From Xenopus tropicalis (taxonomy: Eukaryota; Chordata; Amphibia; Anura; Pipidae): a DNA stretch of 64,000 nt. The stretch is taken from positions 153,347,374-153,411,373 of the forward strand of contig NC_030679.2 in assembly GCF_000004195.4 (NCBI RefSeq), read 5' to 3'. Below are positions 59,933-64,000 of this stretch, piece after piece. Numbering within the stretch: position 1 is the stretch's first letter; each line of letters begins with the position of its first letter. The position numbers and the translations under genes were made by a program. Under the pieces are notes generated by a model. That model saw only the letters and a list, made by a program, of their open reading frames with translations, searched no databases and was not told the DNA's origin.

Positions 59933-61035
59933 AGAGGGCCCAGGAGTCAGCTGATAGGGGGCAGTGGGGTCACTCGGGTGTATGACAGGGGGCGCCAGAG
60001 GGCCCAGGAGTCAGCTGATAGGGGCAGTGGGGTCACTCGGGTGTATGACAGGGGGCGCCAGAGGGCCCCAGGAGTCAGCTGATAGGGGCAGTGGGGTCAC
60101 TCGGGTGTATGACAGGGGGCGCCAGAGGGCCCCAGGAGTCAGCTGATAGGGGGCAGTGGGGTCACTCGGGTGTATGACAGGGGGCGCCAGAGGGCCCCAG
60201 GAGTCAGCTGATAGGGGCAATGGGGTCACTCGGGTGTATGACAGGGGGCGCCAGGAGTCAGCTGATAGGGGCAGTGGGGCCACTCGGGTGTATGACAGGG
60301 GGCGCCAGAGGGCCCCAGGAAGTCAGCTGATAGGGGCAGTGGGGTCACTCGGGTGTATGACAGGCGGGCGCCAGGAGTCAGGCTGATAGGGGCAGTGGGG
60401 CCACTCGGCGTGTATGAACAGGGGGCGCCAGAGGGCCCCAGGAGTCAGCTGATAGGGGCAGTGGGGTCACTCGGGTGTATGACAGGGGGCGCCAGGAGTC
60501 AGCTGATAGGGGGCAGTGGGGCCACTCGGGTGTATGACAGGGGGCGCCAGAGGGCCCCAGGAGTCAGCTGATAGGGGCAGTGGGGTCACTCGGGTGTATG
60601 ACAGGGGGCGCCAGGAGTCAGCTGATAGGGGCAGTGGGGCCACTCGGGTGTATGACAGGGGGCGCCAGAGGGCCCCAGGAGTCAGCTGATAGGGGGCAGT
60701 GGGGTCACTCGGGTGTATGACAGGGGGCGCCAGAGGGCCCCAGGAGTCAGCTGATAGGGGCAATGGGGCCACTCGGGTGTATGACAGGGGGCGCCAGAGG
60801 GCCCCAGGAGTCAGCTGATAGGGGCAATGGGGCCACTCGGGTGTATGACAGGGGGCGCCAGGAGTCAGCTGATAGGGGGCAGTGGGGTCACTTGGGTGTA
60901 TGACAGGGGGCGCCAGAGGGCCCCAGGAGTCAGCTGATAGGGGCAATGGGGCCACTCGGGTGTATGACAGGGGGCGCCAGAGGGCCCCAGGAGTCAGCTG
61001 ATAGGGGCAATGGGGCCACTCGGGTGTATGACAGG
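59923..61035. repeat. 64/54-bp tandem array with CTCF-like cores
   Basis: About 18 units of CAGGGGGCGCCAGAGGGCCC then CAGGAGTCAGCTGATAGGGG then CAGTGGGGTCACTCGGGTGT then ATGA. Some units lack AGAGGGCCCC. Confidence 0.95.
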
Positions 61036-61275
61036 GGGCAGGTGATGTGACTGGGAAGGTTGGGGGGGAGGGGCACAAACTGACGGGGGTCACTGGGTGA
61101 TTGGTTGGCAGTATGGGGGGCCGGCCGTACCCCTCGCTTTGTACAATATTCGGTGCATATAGGGCGGAGCCTGGGGCCACTGATACCCCAAAGCCTTGGG
61201 TTCTGGTTCTTTTTGGGCTCAAAATCTGCAAAATCCGTCAGACGGGGGTAAAATTCCTACTGTTTCTGCCCCAAT
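61036..61275. other. Single-copy spacer between arrays
   Basis: A non-array stretch of about 240 bp with no feature recognised. Confidence 0.5.
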
Positions 61276-61289
61276 ATCCGACCATTCAG

Positions 61290-64000
61290 CCCCTAACCCT
61301 AATCTCCCTATGGGCCCCTAACCCTAATCTCCCCGCGGGCCCCTAACCCTAATCTCCCCGCGGGCCCCTAACCCTAATCTCCCTATGGGCCCCTAACCCT
61401 AATCTCCCTATGGGCCCCTAACCCTAATCTCTCCGCGGGCCCCTAACCCTAATCTCCCTATGGGCCCCTAACCCTAATCTCCCTATGGGCCCCTAACTCT
61501 AATCTCCCTATGGGCCCCTAACCCTAATCTCCCTATGGGCCCCTAACCCTAATCTCCCTATGGGCCCCTAACCCTAATCTCCCTCTGGGCCCTAACCCTA
61601 ATCTCCCTCTGGGCCCCTAACCCTAATCTCCCTATGGGCCCCTAACCCTAATCTCCCTATGGGGGGCCCCTAACCCTAACCTCCCTATGGGCCCCTAACC
61701 CTAATCTCCCCGCGGGCCCCTAACCCTAATCTCCCTATGGGCCCCTAACCCTAATCTCCCTATGGGCCCCTAACCCTAATCTCCCTATGGGCCCCTAACC
61801 CTAATCTCCCTCTGGGCCCCTAACTCTAATCTCCCTATGGGCCCCGAACCCTAATCTCCCTATGGGCCCCTAACCCTAATCTCCCTATGGGCCCCTAACC
61901 CTAATCTCCCTATGGGCCCTAACCCTAATCTCCCTCTGGGCCCCCTAACCCTAATCTCCCTCTGGGCCCTAACCCTAATCTCCCCATGGGCCCCTAACCC
62001 TAATCTCCCTATGGCCCCTAACCCTAATCTCCCTATTGGGGCCCCTAACCCTAACCTCCAGGGCCCTAACCCTAATCTCCCCGCGCCGGCGCCCCTAACC
62101 CTAATCTCCCTATGGGCCCCTAACCCTAATCTCCCTATGGGCCCCTAACCCTAATCTCCCTATGGGTCCCTAACCCTAATCTCCCTATGGGCCCCTAACC
62201 CTAATCTCCCTATGGGGGGCCCCTAACCCTAATCTCCCTATGGGGGGCCCCTAACCCCAATCTCCCTATGGGGGGCCCCTAACCCTAATCTCCCTATGGG
62301 GGGCCCCTAACCCTAATCCCCCCATGGGCCCCTAACCCTAATCTCCCCGTGGGCCCCTAACCCTTATCTCCCTATGGGCCCCTAACCCTAATCTCCCTAT
62401 GGGCCCCTAACCCTAATCTCCCTATGGGCCCCATCCCTAATCTCCCTATGGGCCCCTAACCCTAATCTCCCTATGGGCCCCTAACCCGGCCCACCATCTC
62501 CCTATGGGGGGCCCCTAACCCCAATCTCCCTATGGGGGCCCCTAACCCCAATCTCCCTATGGGGGCCCCTAACCCTAATCTCCCCGTGGGTTCCTAACCC
62601 TAATCTCCCTATGGGCCCCTAACCCTAATCTCCCTATGGGCCCCTAACCCCAATCTCCCTATGGGGGGCCCCTAACCCCAATCTCCCTATGGGGGGCCCC
62701 TAACCCCAATCTCCCTAAGGGGGGCCCCTAACCCCAATCTCCCTATGGGGGGCTCCTAACCCTAATCTCCCTATGGGCCCCTAACCCTAATCTCCCCACG
62801 GGCCCCTAACCCTAATCTCCCCACGGGCCCCTAACCCTAATCTCCCTATGGGCCCCTAACCCTAATCTCCCTATGGGCCCCTAACCCTAATCTCCCTATG
62901 GGCCCCTAACCCTAATCTCCCTATGGGCCCCTAACCCTAATCTCCCTATGGGCCCCTAACCCTAATCTCCCTATGGGCGGCCCCTAACCCCAATCTCCCT
63001 ATGGGGGGCCCCTAACCCTAATCTCCCCGCGGGCCCCTAACCCTAATCTCCCTATGGGCCCCGTAACCCTAATCTCCCTATGGGCCCCTAACCCTAATCT
63101 CCCTATGGGGGGCCCCTAACCCCATCTCCCTATGGGCCCCTAACCCTAATCTCCCTATGGGGGGCCCCTAACCCCATCTCCCTATGGGGGGCCCCTAACC
63201 CTAATCTCCCCGCGGGCCCCTAACCCTAATCTCCCTATGGGCCCCTAACCCTAATCTCCCTATGGGCCCCTAACCCTAATCTCTCCGCGGGCCCCTAACC
63301 CTAATCTCCCTATGGGCCCCTAACCCTAATCTCCCTATGGGCCCCTAACTCTAATCTCCCTATGGGCCCCTAACCCTAATCTCCCTATGGGCCCCTAACC
63401 CTAATCTCCCTATGGGCCCCTAACCCTAATCTCCCTATGGGCCCCTAACCCTAATCTCCCTCTGGCCCCTAACCCTAATCTCCCTCTTGGGCCCCTAACC
63501 CTAATCTCCCTATGGGCCCCTAACCCTAATCTCCCTATGGGGGCCCCTAACCCTAACCTCCCTATGGGCCCCTAACCTAATCTCCCCGCGGGCCCCTAAC
63601 CCTAATCTCCCTATGGGCCCCTAACCCTAATCTCCCTATGGGCCCCTAACCCTAATCTCCCTATGGGCCCCTAACCCTAATCTCCCTCTGGGCCCTAACT
63701 CTAATCTCCCTATGGGCCCCTAACCCTAATCTCCCTATGGGCCCCTAACCCTAATCTCCCTCTGGGCCCCTAACCCTAATCTCCCTCTGGGCCCCTAACC
63801 CTAATCTCCCCATGGGCCCCTAACCCTAATCTCCCTATGGGCCCCTAACCCTAATCTCCCTATGGGGGGCCCCTAACCCTAACCTCCCTATGGGCCCTAA
63901 CCCCTAATCTCCCCGGGCCCCTAACCCTAATCTCCCTATGGGCCCCTAACCCTAATCTCCCTATGGGCCCCTAACCCTAATCTCCCTATGGGTCCCTAAC
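61290..64000. repeat. 25-bp telomere-like tandem array
   Basis: About 108 copies of a 25-bp unit, GGGCCCCTAACCCTAATCTC then CCTAT, running off the right edge. Each unit carries two contiguous CCCTAA telomere repeats. Variants include CCGCGGG for CTATGGG and extra G in GGGGGGCCCC. It is not a chromosome end, because the telomere hexamers are interrupted in every unit. Confidence 0.96.

Noticed and set aside
61290..64000. True chromosome end
   Set aside because: CCCTAA hexamers occur only in pairs separated by 13 bp of other sequence, and their strand orientation is not that of a right-hand telomere.

Overview
This is a vertebrate genomic window, most likely from a Xenopus-type frog. It contains three genes, all on the minus strand: CTDNEP1 (dullard; nuclear-envelope phosphatase) from 18026 to beyond the left edge, ELP5 (Elongator subunit) at 36069-24446, and CLDN7 (claudin-7) at 54426-49995. 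This gene set matches the CTDNEP1-ELP5-CLDN7 cluster of human 17p13.1. I placed every exon by hand. The splice phases join without a break in all three genes: 7 of the expected 8 CTDNEP1 exons, 8 ELP5 exons (293 aa) and 4 CLDN7 exons (213 aa). The frog assignment rests on the proteins and on interspersed sequences I associate with Xenopus (a ttgtaagctc...ggggcaggg element, an aaaggtgaac..cccctttа-type transposon end); it was not checked by search.

Only about 2.2 kb (3-4%) of the window codes for protein. By my rough sum about 48 kb (75%) is tandem repeat, in more than 25 mostly unrelated minisatellite arrays with units from 18 to 240 bp. Nearly every large intron and every intergenic gap has its own private array. 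Most long open frames in the window are these arrays read in frame and are not genes.

Layout. 1-18026: CTDNEP1; intron 7 holds a 39-bp array, intron 6 a 133-bp array, intron 5 an old transposon-like element and a foldback MITE, intron 3 a ~95-bp array, and the 11-kb intron 1 three abutting arrays. 18027-18500: CTDNEP1 promoter. 18560-23735: a 30-bp array of about 172 units. 23890-36250: ELP5 with arrays in introns 1, 3, 5 and 7 and a compact promoter. 36318-48262: intergenic arrays with units of 51, 31, 29, 40 and 101 bp, the last split by an 826-bp solo-LTR-like insertion with a perfect 5-bp target duplication. 49500-54720: CLDN7 and its promoter. 54780-64000: further arrays, ending in a 25-bp telomere-like array that runs off the right edge.

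The three proteins do not form one pathway: CTDNEP1 dephosphorylates lipin at the nuclear envelope, ELP5 supports tRNA wobble-uridine modification, and CLDN7 builds epithelial tight junctions. Their proximity is conserved synteny. The main points of interest are how tandem repeats arise and spread here (a MITE arm that became a minisatellite; one interspersed element amplified in two opposite arrays), what the arrays may do (repeated decoy splice acceptors, CTCF-like, CCAAT and telomere-factor motifs), and the orientation of ELP5, which is reversed relative to what I recall for human.
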